Source of the DNA: Thermogemmatispora aurantia
GTDB lineage: Bacteria; Chloroflexota; Ktedonobacteria; Ktedonobacterales; Ktedonobacteraceae
Direction: 5' to 3'
Assembly (NCBI RefSeq): GCF_008974285.1
Contig: NZ_BKZV01000005.1
Coordinates: 310,001-374,000, forward strand
DNA length: 64,000 nucleotides
Positions 32,846-45,491 of the stretch are shown piece after piece (the first letter of the stretch is position 1; every line of letters begins with the position of its first letter). Both the position numbers and the translations under genes were made by a program. The notes under the pieces are model-generated. The model saw only the letters and a list, made by a program, of their open reading frames with translations, was not told where the DNA came from and made no database searches.

Positions 32846-34489
32846 ATGAAACTGTTCAGCCATCGACTCTGTCTGCTTGCTGGTACCCTCGGTTTGGTCT
32901 TACTGCTGGCAACCGGCTTCAGCCTGGGGGGTGCCAGTCGAGCGCAGGCTGCCGTGCTCTTACAGACGCACTGGCACATCGACTGTTCCCGTCCAGGCAC
33001 AGCCTGCACCGAGGTACAAGACCCTGAAGAGGTCTTTGGGGAAGGCTACTATGTGGGACATGACGAGCCTTCAGTCTTGTTCTACTCCGCTTTGCCCGGA
33101 TCGGGCAACCACATGACCTATTTGCTCCGTCTACCAACCGACCCACCGGGTTTGAGCGCTGGAGGGAACAAAGCCTTCAACTTCCAGTTACATATCACCT
33201 TCTGGTTTGGCATGGCCCTCTGCGACACCCAGTCCTATCCCCTCCAGGTGAGCACGTGTACACCGGACAGCGATCGCAACATCGTTGATCCGGCGGTCAG
33301 CCCCAATCATCCCGGCACGGCCTACATGGAGCTGCAATTTTACCCGCCTGGCTTTGTATCCTGGCCGCAGGGCAATAGCTGCGACGCGCGCCAGTGGTGT
33401 GCGGCCCTGACCATAGACAGCCTGTCGGAGGACCCTGTACATGGCACAGTGCTCAACCCAACCTGTGCGGCGCAGACTGGGCTGGAGTACGTCAACTTCG
33501 CCTTTATTACACGCGATGGGCGGGCGCAAGCGCCGGCCAACCCGGTGCAGTCGACACTGGCCACGTTCACCCCTGATCCGCGGCGCGATCTCTTTATGAA
33601 CTCCGGCGACTTCGTCCTGGTCAAGCTGGGCGATACGCCACATGGGCTGCGGGTCGATCTCTTTGATCTGACAACGGGCCAGCATGGAGCAATGACGGCC
33701 AGTGCCGCTAACGGCTTTGGACAGGTCAAGTTCGCGCCTGCCCCTTCGACTGAATGCACCAACATTCCCTACGATTTCCACCCGATGTACAGCACCTCCT
33801 CCGAGGCGACGCGCGTCATCTGGGCGGCTCACTCCTATAATATTGCCTTTGCTGACGAGATCGGCCATTTCGACTATTGTACTGGCCCCATTGACGCCAG
33901 CGGTATCTGTCGCGGCAGCGAGGGCACAGGCAGCGATCTTGAGCCGGCTGATAGCGATGATACTGCCTGCTTTGCGGCAACAGCCTCGCTGCGCATCCAG
34001 GTCTCGGGCTGCTACGGTACCAATGTGGGCTTCGACGGCACCTCTTACAAGCCGGTCTGGCCAGACGGCAATACGCGACTCCATCCGACGCCGATTCTCT
34101 TCAGCAGCCCTCGCACGGGCCCGGGTGATCAGCAGAACTACAGTCGAGTGGCCTTCGAATCAGACACGCCGCGGATTGAGGCGGCGGACTTCAATGGACA
34201 GTGCAATCGGGATACTGGCGCTGGTTGTGCCATTGTGCCCAATACGGATGATGGGGTGCCAGCGGACTTCTATCCTTTCTTCAGCATTGCCCACCACGGG
34301 CCAAGCTGCCTCTGGCTGATTGGAAACGATGTGCCGGGGCTGACGACCAACGATTTCGGGAAGACGAGTGAGTTTGGCTCTCTGTTGAAGCTGACTTACC
34401 TGGCTTTCGGCGGCGGTGGAGCAACCTTGCAGCGCTATAACGATTTTCGTCAGGTGCTGCCGAGCAATCCCTGCACATTCCTCGCCTAG
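32846..34489 (+). CDS. Secreted protein of unknown function
   Basis: A 547-residue protein opening with a classic signal peptide: basic MKLFSHRL, hydrophobic LLAGTLGLVLLLATGFSL, then a probable cleavage site after SRAQAA. The mature part has about 20 cysteines, aromatic residues and few charged repeats, suggesting a disulphide-bonded, beta-rich extracellular domain. No motif of a known enzyme was found. The ATG at 32846 is chosen because GGGAGG lies six bases upstream; an in-frame GTG-like extension to 32807 has no ribosome binding site. Sequences of this kind occur in Ktedonobacteria and in some fungal-style secreted proteins, but I cannot assign a family. It begins about 600 bases after the loader gene and probably has its own promoter. 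Confidence 0.75.
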   Translation: MKLFSHRLCLLAGTLGLVLLLATGFSLGGASRAQAAVLLQTHWHIDCSRPGTACTEVQDPEEVFGEGYYVGHDEPSVLFYSALPGSGNHMTYLLRLPTDPPGLSAGGNKAFNFQLHITFWFGMALCDTQSYPLQVSTCTPDSDRNIVDPAVSPNHPGTAYMELQFYPPGFVSWPQGNSCDARQWCAALTIDSLSEDPVHGTVLNPTCAAQTGLEYVNFAFITRDGRAQAPANPVQSTLATFTPDPRRDLFMNSGDFVLVKLGDTPHGLRVDLFDLTTGQHGAMTASAANGFGQVKFAPAPSTECTNIPYDFHPMYSTSSEATRVIWAAHSYNIAFADEIGHFDYCTGPIDASGICRGSEGTGSDLEPADSDDTACFAATASLRIQVSGCYGTNVGFDGTSYKPVWPDGNTRLHPTPILFSSPRTGPGDQQNYSRVAFESDTPRIEAADFNGQCNRDTGAGCAIVPNTDDGVPADFYPFFSIAHHGPSCLWLIGNDVPGLTTNDFGKTSEFGSLLKLTYLAFGGGGATLQRYNDFRQVLPSNPCTFLA

Positions 34490-34849
34490 AACGAGAACCA
34501 GGAGCGGAGCAGTGGAGCACTGCGACTCGCCCTCTGGCCTGATGAGAGGGTGAGTGAGGTCTGCCTGGCAGCGAGGGCAGGAACCGCCAGCGATCCGATC
34601 CGCAGTGCGGGCCGCCGCGGGTTCCTGCCTTGGCTGCCGGCCTGGGCAGGGCTTGCTTCTCTGCTCGTCTGTGCCTTTCTTGCTGTTGCCAGAGCCTTCT
34701 TGCGTGTGCGATACTATCATAATGAGGAGCAGAAAGTAGAGCGCTACCCCTTCTGTGGCTCTCTGCGCCGTGGTGATAACTCTTCCGTACTCTATGCGCT
34801 TGGTAGAGGAGAAGCAAGAAGGGGAGCAGCCGATACACAGGTGTTCCAG
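34490..34849. other. Intergenic region, no gene seen
   Basis: A 360-base stretch. The VOC frame stays open upstream to 34550, but its translation there has chance-like composition. AT-rich TATCATAATGAGG near 34715 could contain promoter elements. Nothing else was recognised. Confidence 0.4.
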
Positions 34850-35248
34850 ATGAAACACATCGTCGGGATTTCGGAGATTGTGCTTTGGACGGCGGACAAG
34901 GAAAAGGCTCTCCACTTCTATCGCGACCTCCTGGGCTTAGAGGTGATCTCTCCTCCGAGCCTGCCGAACGTCTTTTTAAAAGTTGGCGAGGGGAAAGCCG
35001 GTATCCCCCAGATGATTGTCCTGGTGCCCAAGACTGAGGAAGTCAAAGCCAAACCTGCGGGCTACCAGCTTCATCATCTGGCATTGGAGCTGCCCGAGGA
35101 AGCCTTTGATGCGCAGTACGCAGCTCTAGTGCAGGCCGGCTACCAGCCACGCGGCGGCAAGCATCCCGTGCTGGCCAGCCGTACCATGTATGTGGATGAT
35201 CCTGATGGCAATGAAGTGGAGTTCATCTGCCGGGCCAGTGCCAGTTGA
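34850..35248 (+). CDS. VOC (glyoxalase/dioxygenase) family protein
   Basis: A 132-residue single-module protein of the vicinal-oxygen-chelate superfamily. It shows two beta-alpha-beta-beta-beta repeats: GISEIVLWTADKEKALHFYR, then LHHLALELPEEAFDA and MYVDDPDGNEVEFI. Metal ligands of the fold are likely His in LHH and Glu in EVEF. Such proteins include glyoxalases, dioxygenases and antibiotic resistance proteins; the reaction cannot be told. The ATG at 34850 gives the standard start; a GTG at 34841 is possible. The FIST gene follows after nine bases, so the two are probably co-transcribed. Confidence 0.85.
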   Translation: MKHIVGISEIVLWTADKEKALHFYRDLLGLEVISPPSLPNVFLKVGEGKAGIPQMIVLVPKTEEVKAKPAGYQLHHLALELPEEAFDAQYAALVQAGYQPRGGKHPVLASRTMYVDDPDGNEVEFICRASAS

Positions 35249-35257
35249 GGGCCTGTC

Positions 35258-36496
35258 ATGGAGAACGAGCGGGTAAGCGCAGAAGAGATAGAGCGTCGAA
35301 AAACAGGTATGAATGCGGCTGAAGAGCAGCCCCTGGTACGGGTGGCACTGGTCGAAGATGCACGCTGGGAGCGGGCCCTGGCCCGCGCCCTGGCGCGCGT
35401 CAAAGGTCCCACCGATCTGGCCATTCTCTTCGCCAGTGGCCTCTACGCAGAATCGCTGCCTGAACTCGTGCATCGTGCTTATGAGGAAAGTGGGGTGCGG
35501 CTGCTCATCGGCTGCTCCGGCCAGGGAGTGATCGGCCAGGGCGAAGAGCTGGAGGAGACAGCAGCTCTGGCTTTGATGACGCTGCAATTGCCGGGGGCAA
35601 GGCTGCGGGTGGTGCGCTTTACGCAGGCCCTGGTCGAAGAGTGCGAGCGTGCCGAGGAGTGGCATACGCGCCTGGGGCTGTCGCCTGAAGAGGTCAACGC
35701 CTGGCTGATCCTGGCTGATCCTTTCCGTCTGGATAGCGAGGCCCTGCTAGAAGGGCTGGCACGGGCCTACCCCCATTGCCCGATCGTGGGTGGCCTAGCC
35801 TCGGCTCACCCCTTGCTGCAGCGGACTTTTGTCTTTCGCAATGGCAATGTCTTTGGCGAGGGGGGCGTCGGCCTGGCCCTCGGCGGCCCTTACACTATCC
35901 TGCCGCTTGTCTCTCAGGGATGTGAGCCGATCGGCGAACCCTGGACCATCACCAGCGTACGTGGCAATCTCGTCGAAACGATTTCTAATCGTCCCGCCTA
36001 TGAGCTTCTGCTAGAGACCTTACAGGAACTACCGCCCTTTATGCAGCGCCGTGCTCGCCATAACTTGCTAGTGGGTCTGGCGGCCAATGAGTACCGTGAG
36101 AGCTTTGGACGTGGTAGTTTCCTGGTGCGACCCCTGATTGGAGTCGATCGGCTCAGTGGGGGGCTGGCTATTGGGGCGATGCCGCGTGTGGGCCAGACGA
36201 TTCAGTTTCAGATGCGCGATGCTAGCACTGCCGATATGGATCTGCGCGATGCGTTAGAGCGGGCACGTGAGGAGCTGCATGACCGCGAACCGGTGGCCGC
36301 CATCCTCTGCACCTGTAATGGACGTGGCATGAATCTTTTCGATACCCCCAATCACGATGCTGAGGCGGTTGAACACTATCTTGGTCCCCTCCCGCTCGTT
36401 GGCCTCTTCTGCAGCGGCGAAATTGGACCTGTTGATGGCCGTCCCTTCCTTCACGGCTTTACTGCCTGCATGGCGCTGCTCGTGCGTCTGGCATAA
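35258..36496 (+). CDS. FIST domain signal-transduction protein
   Basis: A 412-residue protein with FIST-N (about 30-230) and FIST-C (about 245-385) domains, predicted small-ligand (amino acid) sensors. Signatures: VRLLIGCSGQGVIGQGEELE (N domain), YPHCPIVGGLASAHP, VGLALGG, then FLVRPLIGVDRLSGGLAIG, AILCTCNGRGMNLF and LVGLFCSGEIGPVDGR (C domain). There is no attached output domain, so it must act with a partner. It starts nine bases after the VOC gene. Confidence 0.9.
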   Translation: MENERVSAEEIERRKTGMNAAEEQPLVRVALVEDARWERALARALARVKGPTDLAILFASGLYAESLPELVHRAYEESGVRLLIGCSGQGVIGQGEELEETAALALMTLQLPGARLRVVRFTQALVEECERAEEWHTRLGLSPEEVNAWLILADPFRLDSEALLEGLARAYPHCPIVGGLASAHPLLQRTFVFRNGNVFGEGGVGLALGGPYTILPLVSQGCEPIGEPWTITSVRGNLVETISNRPAYELLLETLQELPPFMQRRARHNLLVGLAANEYRESFGRGSFLVRPLIGVDRLSGGLAIGAMPRVGQTIQFQMRDASTADMDLRDALERAREELHDREPVAAILCTCNGRGMNLFDTPNHDAEAVEHYLGPLPLVGLFCSGEIGPVDGRPFLHGFTACMALLVRLA

Positions 36497-36566
36497 GTTG
36501 GCCGGATCTGGCCAGTCTGGTGCTCCTGGCCTGCGGCGGAGTGCCCCGTTGCTAAAATAGGGTTGA

Positions 36567-36998
36567 TCACGCGTTAGTGGAGTAACTGCTGGCCAGAACG
36601 GTACCGCTGTGTCCGTGATAAGTCAGCAGCCCTTGCCCGCTGGCCGCCTCCCAGAGCTGAACGGTGCCGTCCTTGCCAACCGAGGCCAGGAGCTGGCTGT
36701 CAGGAGACCAGGCCAGGAAGCGGCGCCAGGCCAGGAGCCGCGGGCCTCTGATGTTTGCCTTCGTCGCAGGCGGCAGTGGAGTAGTAAAGCCCGGAGGAGG
36801 CAGGGTCGAAGGAGAAGAAACCAATGATCCAGGAAGAGAAGTAGAGAGAGGAGAGCTGAGCCGCCAGCTGGAAGTCATTGGATCAGGCTGTCCACCAGAC
36901 CGAGACCGCTCGTCCTCTGCAGCGGTGGCCATCTGGCCACAGCGAAAACAGCGACGCGCCTCCGGTAGCAGGGCTGTGCCACAGAAAGTGCAGGGCAT
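36567..36998 (-). CDS. Zinc-ribbon protein with a single WD40 repeat (likely remnant)
   Basis: A 143-residue protein. Residues 1-24 form a zinc ribbon (MPCTFCGTALLPEARRCFRC, two Cys pairs). A Pro/Ser-rich linker follows. Residues about 90-135 are one WD40 repeat (LAWSPDSQLLASVGKDGTVQ, then LWEAASGQGLLTYHGHSG), after which the protein stops within 10 residues. WD40 propellers need six to eight repeats, so this is probably the start of a longer propeller protein cut short, or it joins with another. GGAGG eight bases before the ATG at 36998 supports this start over an in-frame ATG at 37067. It is convergent with the FIST gene. Confidence 0.6.
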   Translation of the reverse strand: MPCTFCGTALLPEARRCFRCGQMATAAEDERSRSGGQPDPMTSSWRLSSPLSTSLPGSLVSSPSTLPPPGFTTPLPPATKANIRGPRLLAWRRFLAWSPDSQLLASVGKDGTVQLWEAASGQGLLTYHGHSGTVLASSYSTNA

Positions 36999-37303
36999 GA
37001 AGATTGCCTCCTTCGCCCTTGCACTCCCAGGGATTGCGAAGTGTCGATAACTGCTGGCGTCGGTCAACGGCTATCCCCCAGCGCCTGCCCTGCCGATCTC
37101 TCGCCGCCAGCTTTTCTGCCTCCATCCTCTGCCTCGCTACTACTAATACTAAAAGCCGTTTGCTTCATTCATTGTAAGAGAGAAGAGTGAGAGAAAAGCC
37201 CTGGGCTAGCCTTTTCTTTCTGGTCACCCTCTCGGACAGTTTTTTCGCCCCTGATTGTAACCAATAGCCGGGGCCATTCGTAAAAACATTTCGAAACTGC
37301 ACC
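36999..37303. other. Divergent intergenic region, no gene seen
   Basis: A 305-base gap between the divergent remnant gene and the RND permease gene. It includes AT-rich segments (37140-37190, 37240-37295) and probably the promoters of both. No RNA was recognised. Confidence 0.4.
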
Positions 37304-37323
37304 GTTCTAGATCTATCTAGAAC
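37304..37323 (+). promoter_or_regulatory. Palindromic operator upstream of RND permease
   Basis: GTTCTAGAT-CT-ATCTAGAAC is a perfect 20-base palindrome ending 28 bases before the RND start. Size, symmetry and place fit a TetR-type or similar repressor of an efflux pump. No regulator gene is adjacent. Confidence 0.55.
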
Positions 37324-37351
37324 CAGACCAGAAAGGGTACGAGAGAACAGT

Positions 37352-40300
37352 ATGCATCGCCTTGCGAAACTGAGCATGGCTAACAGGAGCATAGTGGCCT
37401 TAGCCACTATTGCCGTGCTCCTGTTAGGAGGATATATCATCCCGTTGTTGAAACAAGAGCTTCTTCCTCCACTCGTCTATCCAGCTATTTCGGTTATCAC
37501 CGCCTATCCAGGCGCTGCCCCGGCGCAGGTAGAGCAAGACGTCACTGATCCGCTAGAGAGCAACTTCCAGGGCAACTCTAATGTGCAGCGGATCACCTCG
37601 CAATCCAGCCAGGGGCTATCTGTCATCACCATCTACTACAACTTCGGGACCGACCTTGACCGGGCCCAGCAGACCATCAGCGAAGAGATCAACAAGGCCC
37701 AGTCCAGTCTGCCATCCAACGTCACCCCGCAGGTCCAGCAGTATGACTTTGCTGATGTGCCCATCATCATCCTGGCCGTCAGTTCGGATCAGAACCAGCA
37801 GGACCTTGCTGTGCGCCTCAAACAGATTGTAGTGCCAGCGTTGCAGGGGATCAATGGTGTGGCGAATGTCAGCATCACTGGTGTACGCCAGCAGATTGTC
37901 AGCATCACGCTCGACCCCAAGAAGCTGCAGCAGCACAATCTCACCGTCAATCAGGTTGAGCAGGTGCTGCAGGCCAACAACATCACGCTGCCGGCGGGCC
38001 AGCAAACCACCAACGATCAAACGCTCGCAGTGCGAGTGGGGAACACCCTTGGCTCGCTAGATGACCTCAAGAACCTGGTTGTAGGTGAGCAGGCGGTCCT
38101 GCCACAGGGTCAGTTCCCGAGCAGCTCTGCAGCGGCCAGCGCCAGCAGTGTCGCTGCTCTGCAGCAACAACAGATCAATGCCAGCAGCAGTGCCAGCGCT
38201 GCCGCCGCGGCGGGTGTCACCCTGAAGCCGATCAAGCTTGGCGATGTGGCCACGGTCAAAGAAGATCTCGCGCCCTCGACTACCCTCACGCGTACGAATG
38301 GCCAGCCCAGCCTGGGCATCTCGATCACCAAGACCAACGACGGCAACGCGGTCTCCATCTCGCAAGAAGTCAACAACCAGATCCCTGACCTGGAGCGCAA
38401 GCTAGGCTATAATGCTCGTATTACCGTCGTTAGCGACCAGGCCCCCTACATTCAGGAGTCGGTCCGCGACCTGGCGCGCGAAGGGCTGCTCGGTGCGCTC
38501 TTTGCCATCGTCGTCATTCTCATCTTCCTGCTCTCCGTGCGCTCCACCCTGGTCACGGCGATCTCGATCCCGCTCTCGATTGTGATCGCTCTGATCGGCC
38601 TCTGGGTGGGAAACTACTCGCTCAACCTGCTGACTCTCTCGGGCTTGACCATTGCTGTCGGGCGAGTTGTCGACGACTCCATTGTTGTTCTTGAAAATAT
38701 CTATCGCCATCTGCGAGGAGGAGAAGACAAGCGCACGGCTGTTCTCGCCGGAGTCAAAGAGGTTGCGACTGCTGTCACGGCCTCGACCCTGACCACCGTC
38801 TGTGTTTTTCTGCCGCTGGCCTTTATCGGTGACATCGTTGGCGAGTATGCCCACCCACTGGCCTTCTCGGTCACTGTGGCTCTCCTGGCCTCGCTGCTGG
38901 TGGCCCTGACCATTATCCCGGTGCTGGCCTACTGGTTCCTCAAGAGTCCCGCGGAGAAGGCTAAGAGCGAGCGTGCACTCCCCCAGGAAAAGCCGAGCTT
39001 CCTGGAGCGGGGCTATGTCCCGCTGGTGCGCTGGGTCACCCATCACCGGGCCATTACACTCGTGGTGGCCCTGCTGCTCTTCCTTGGCAGCTGCGCGCTC
39101 TTCCCGCTGCTACCGGTCAACGTCTTCGGTAACCAGGGAGCGACCTCCTTCCGCTTTAGCCAGAAGCTGGAGCCGACAGCCAGCCTGGCCCGCCTCGATG
39201 CGGCGGCGCGGCCTGTTGAAAACATGCTCAGCACCATCCCTGATATCCAGGCCTATCAGGTGACCATCGGCGGGGGTGACAACCCCCTGCTCAACCTCGG
39301 TCCTGGGGCCTCCAATGGCAGTAGTGCCACCTATACCGTCACCGTCAAATCGAGCGCTGATCTCAATCAGGTGCAGCAGACCGTCCGTGACCGTCTCAAG
39401 ACACTGCAGGGGGTTGGCACCTTTACCTTCCTGCAGACCAGCAACAGTAACATCGTCGATATCACCGTCCAGGCTCCTGACGAGACCACGCTGCGCCAGG
39501 CGGCCCAGCAGGTCTACGATGCAGTCGCCAATACGCCCAACACCACCGATGTCAGCAGCGACCTCTCCTCGGCGGTCCCCCTGATTGACGTTCATGTCGA
39601 TCCCACGAAGGCTCTGGCTCACGGTCTCACCGCGGTCCAGGTGGGGCAGCTGTTGCAGATGGTCTATAATGGCACCACGGTCACCCATGTGACGCTCAAC
39701 GGGGTACAACAGGATGTCGACCTCAAGCTGGGGACAGCGCCAACTAGCCTGCAGCAGCTACGTGATCTCCAGCTGCCGACCGGCTCGGGCAGCATTCGTC
39801 TCGGGGATATTGCCACCGTCAGCCAGGTCAATGGGCCGACCCAGATCTCGCATCTGAACGGCACGCGCACGGCCACCATTACCCTGACCGCCACCATCGA
39901 TAATGTGGGAGCCGTGACTCACGATGTCGAGCAGCGCATCAACAGCCTCCATTTGCCGAATGGGGCCAGTGCCAGCCTGGGCACCAATACCTCGCTGCAA
40001 AATCAGGCTCTGCAGCAGTTCTACTTTGTCCTGCTGGTAGCCATTCCTCTGGTCTACATCGTCATGGTGGCTACCTTCCGCAGCCTGGTGCAGCCGCTGA
40101 TCCTGCTGATCTCCATTCCCTTTGCGGGCGTTGGCTCGCTGATCCTAGCAGCCATTACGCGCACGCCGATCGGTATCTCCTCCCTCTTTGGCTTCCTCAT
40201 GCTGATCGGTATCGTGGTCACTAACGCCATCGTCTTGATCGACTTGGTGAACCAATATCGGGCACGAGGGCTGGATGCGCGCGCAGCAGTCGTGGAGGGT

Positions 40301-40579
40301 GGACGGCGACGCCTGCGTCCCATCTTGATGACAGCGCTGGCCACGATCATGGCCTTAATCCCGATGGCTCTGGGCATTGGAGGCGGCGACAGCCTGCTCA
40401 TCTCAGGCGACCTTGCCATCGTCGTCATTGGCGGCCTGACTTCCTCAACTATGCTTACCCTGCTCCTTGTTCCTACCCTCTATGTACTGGTTGAGGATAT
40501 CAAGGAGCACTTCACCAGGCGGCCAGCGCCGCCCACCACTGGAGGCGGCGAACGCACCGAGGCCATAGCCGCCCACTAG
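37352..40579 (+). CDS. RND-family efflux permease (AcrB/HAE1 type)
   Basis: A 1075-residue inner-membrane proton-driven exporter. It has TM1 (ANRSIVALATIAVLLLGGYI), a large periplasmic-type loop with ITAYPGAAPAQVEQDVTDPL, TM2-7 (about 370-545) with RVVDDSIVVLENIYRHL carrying the proton-relay Asp pair, a second loop, and TM8-12 (about 880-1050) ending in RPILMTALATIMALIPMALG. In the first loop a Ser/Ala/Gln-rich insert (about 253-285) is unusual. No membrane-fusion protein or outer-membrane channel is adjacent, in line with a single-membrane organism where lone RND proteins occur. A palindrome 28 bases upstream suggests repressor control, and an intrinsic terminator follows. Confidence 0.92.
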   Translation: MHRLAKLSMANRSIVALATIAVLLLGGYIIPLLKQELLPPLVYPAISVITAYPGAAPAQVEQDVTDPLESNFQGNSNVQRITSQSSQGLSVITIYYNFGTDLDRAQQTISEEINKAQSSLPSNVTPQVQQYDFADVPIIILAVSSDQNQQDLAVRLKQIVVPALQGINGVANVSITGVRQQIVSITLDPKKLQQHNLTVNQVEQVLQANNITLPAGQQTTNDQTLAVRVGNTLGSLDDLKNLVVGEQAVLPQGQFPSSSAAASASSVAALQQQQINASSSASAAAAAGVTLKPIKLGDVATVKEDLAPSTTLTRTNGQPSLGISITKTNDGNAVSISQEVNNQIPDLERKLGYNARITVVSDQAPYIQESVRDLAREGLLGALFAIVVILIFLLSVRSTLVTAISIPLSIVIALIGLWVGNYSLNLLTLSGLTIAVGRVVDDSIVVLENIYRHLRGGEDKRTAVLAGVKEVATAVTASTLTTVCVFLPLAFIGDIVGEYAHPLAFSVTVALLASLLVALTIIPVLAYWFLKSPAEKAKSERALPQEKPSFLERGYVPLVRWVTHHRAITLVVALLLFLGSCALFPLLPVNVFGNQGATSFRFSQKLEPTASLARLDAAARPVENMLSTIPDIQAYQVTIGGGDNPLLNLGPGASNGSSATYTVTVKSSADLNQVQQTVRDRLKTLQGVGTFTFLQTSNSNIVDITVQAPDETTLRQAAQQVYDAVANTPNTTDVSSDLSSAVPLIDVHVDPTKALAHGLTAVQVGQLLQMVYNGTTVTHVTLNGVQQDVDLKLGTAPTSLQQLRDLQLPTGSGSIRLGDIATVSQVNGPTQISHLNGTRTATITLTATIDNVGAVTHDVEQRINSLHLPNGASASLGTNTSLQNQALQQFYFVLLVAIPLVYIVMVATFRSLVQPLILLISIPFAGVGSLILAAITRTPIGISSLFGFLMLIGIVVTNAIVLIDLVNQYRARGLDARAAVVEGGRRRLRPILMTALATIMALIPMALGIGGGDSLLISGDLAIVVIGGLTSSTMLTLLLVPTLYVLVEDIKEHFTRRPAPPTTGGGERTEAIAAH

Positions 40580-40626
40580 TCACCAGGCACAGCACTGCCT
40601 GGGGTAGAGTAGAGAGACCTTAAAGC

Positions 40627-40668
40627 GAGGAGACCAGCCTGACGCTGGTCTCCTCTTTCTTTCTTTTT
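40627..40668 (+). terminator. Rho-independent terminator after RND permease
   Basis: GAGGAGACCAGC (40627-40638), five-base loop, GCTGGTCTCCTC (40644-40655), then a T-rich tail TTTCTTTCTTTTT. A 12-base-pair perfect stem 48 bases after the stop codon. Confidence 0.9.
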
Positions 40669-41013
40669 GGCCTGGCCGCACCGCCGTGGAGCTGGAGCTG
40701 CTGCCTCTCCCTCGCCAGACGAGAGGGGCGGGTGATCTGCCTGCTAGAAATCGCTGCTTACTCGGGGACGAGAGACAGGTGCTTCTCTGCCATCGGCTGA
40801 GCTTGCTGACAGCCTCAACAGGGAGAAACGCTCAGGAGCGCCTGGCTAGGAGGAAGGAGAGAGGGCAAGGCGTTGACAGGAGAAGAGGGAGGAAAATAAC
40901 AGGAGTGCGGGCTGCGAGTTCATGCCTCTCCCTCGCCAGCCGGAAGAGGCTGGTCAGCGAGGGAGAGAGCAAGGCACCGATTGGGTGTCATCTGTCCGGT
41001 AGGTTCCTAAACG
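40669..41013. other. Convergent intergenic region, no gene seen
   Basis: A 345-base stretch between the RND terminator and the 3' end of gyrB. No gene or RNA was recognised. The words CTCCCTCGCCAG occur twice (near 40707 and 40928), a short repeat of uncertain meaning. Confidence 0.4.
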
Positions 41014-44444
<3,431 letters not shown>

Positions 44445-45068
44445 CTAGAAGCGATTACCGCCGAGCGGCCCGCTCATCGGAACGCCTGGTGGCTGATTGG
44501 CGGGCATCCCGGCTACGCCTGGCATCGACGGAACGCCGGGCACACCGGAGACGCCGGGAACGCTAGGCATACCCTGCATCGGCATGCCCATCAGATTAGT
44601 AGCGCAGTAAGGGCAGAACGACCAGCGCAACTCAAGGAGACGCTCGCACTTGGGACAAGGCCGCTTAAGCTTCTGTCCACAGGAAGGACAGATCTGAAAG
44701 TCCGACTCCACGCGAGCGTGGCAATTCGTGCATGTCTGACGCTCTGTCATCTCGGCCAGCAGCGACTCCTCTTCCAGCTGGCGCTCGTAGATCTCTGCCA
44801 GCGTCTGGCGAGGGCGCAGGATCAGGTAGATCAACAACCCGCCCACGTTAAAGACCGCTACCAACAGAGTGGCGATAACCTGCGTGGCCAGGTCTTGGGA
44901 GCGGGAGCGAATATCGCGGAATGTCCAGATGATCAAGCTTATCCAGAAAACGAAGAAGAAAGCAAGAAAAAAACTAATAATAAGCCCCAATGCGTTCTGC
45001 AGGGTTGTTAGCAGGCCGCCCCCACTGGGCGTAGCTCCGAGAATAAGGCTAAGAGATTGCGCGTTCAC
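44445..45068 (-). CDS. Zinc-ribbon membrane protein with Pro-Gly-Val-rich tail
   Basis: A 207-residue protein I cannot name. Residues about 20-95 contain two hydrophobic helices (LGLIISFFLAFFFVFWISLI; IATLLVAVFNVGGLLIYLIL). A cytoplasmic helix (ETLAEIYERQLEEESLL-like) leads to three Cys pairs (TCTNCHA, CPSCGQ, CPKCE, CPYCA) forming a double zinc ribbon. The last 50 residues are a Met/Pro/Gly/Val repeat (VPGVSGVPGVPSMPGVAGMP), elastin-like. The GTG at 45068 has AAAGGGG about eleven bases upstream; a TTG at 45113 is another possible start. It resembles the many zinc-ribbon membrane proteins of Ktedonobacteria whose roles are unknown. Confidence 0.7.
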   Translation of the reverse strand: MNAQSLSLILGATPSGGGLLTTLQNALGLIISFFLAFFFVFWISLIIWTFRDIRSRSQDLATQVIATLLVAVFNVGGLLIYLILRPRQTLAEIYERQLEEESLLAEMTERQTCTNCHARVESDFQICPSCGQKLKRPCPKCERLLELRWSFCPYCATNLMGMPMQGMPSVPGVSGVPGVPSMPGVAGMPANQPPGVPMSGPLGGNRF

Positions 45069-45491
45069 AGGATGAAGGCCCCTTTCAGAATAGACATAGC
45101 TCAGTACACACAATTACAACGGACATCCCCGGTTGAATGTTGCTCCTTCCAGGACTTCCAGTACCCCCCTCCCCTGGCTGGCCTGCCGGCGAGGCAAGGC
45201 TCCCGTGGCGTAGCGGGGCGTGGCGGGGCGGAAGTGGTCGCGCGTGCACTGATCAGCGCGGCGCTGTCTCCGGGTCCGGTCCGCCCCGTCACAGTCTTTC
45301 CCGTTACACCTTGCCTTGGAGCTTGACAGGCCTTGCTCAGCCATCGACCGTTGCCTCAGAAGAGCAGAGGGCAGGATAGGAGCCTGAGCAAGACGAGGCC
45401 CCAGCGAGAAGCAGCCTCACCCTCAGCGGGGCCTGGGTCTGGAAGAGCTAACATGTTATCGATGCTGAGTAAAGACTCACAGAAGAACGAT
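45069..45491. other. Intergenic region, no gene seen
   Basis: A 423-base gap between two leftward genes. A G-rich run near 45200-45235 (repeats of GCGGGGCGT) stands out, but no gene or RNA was recognised. Confidence 0.4.
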
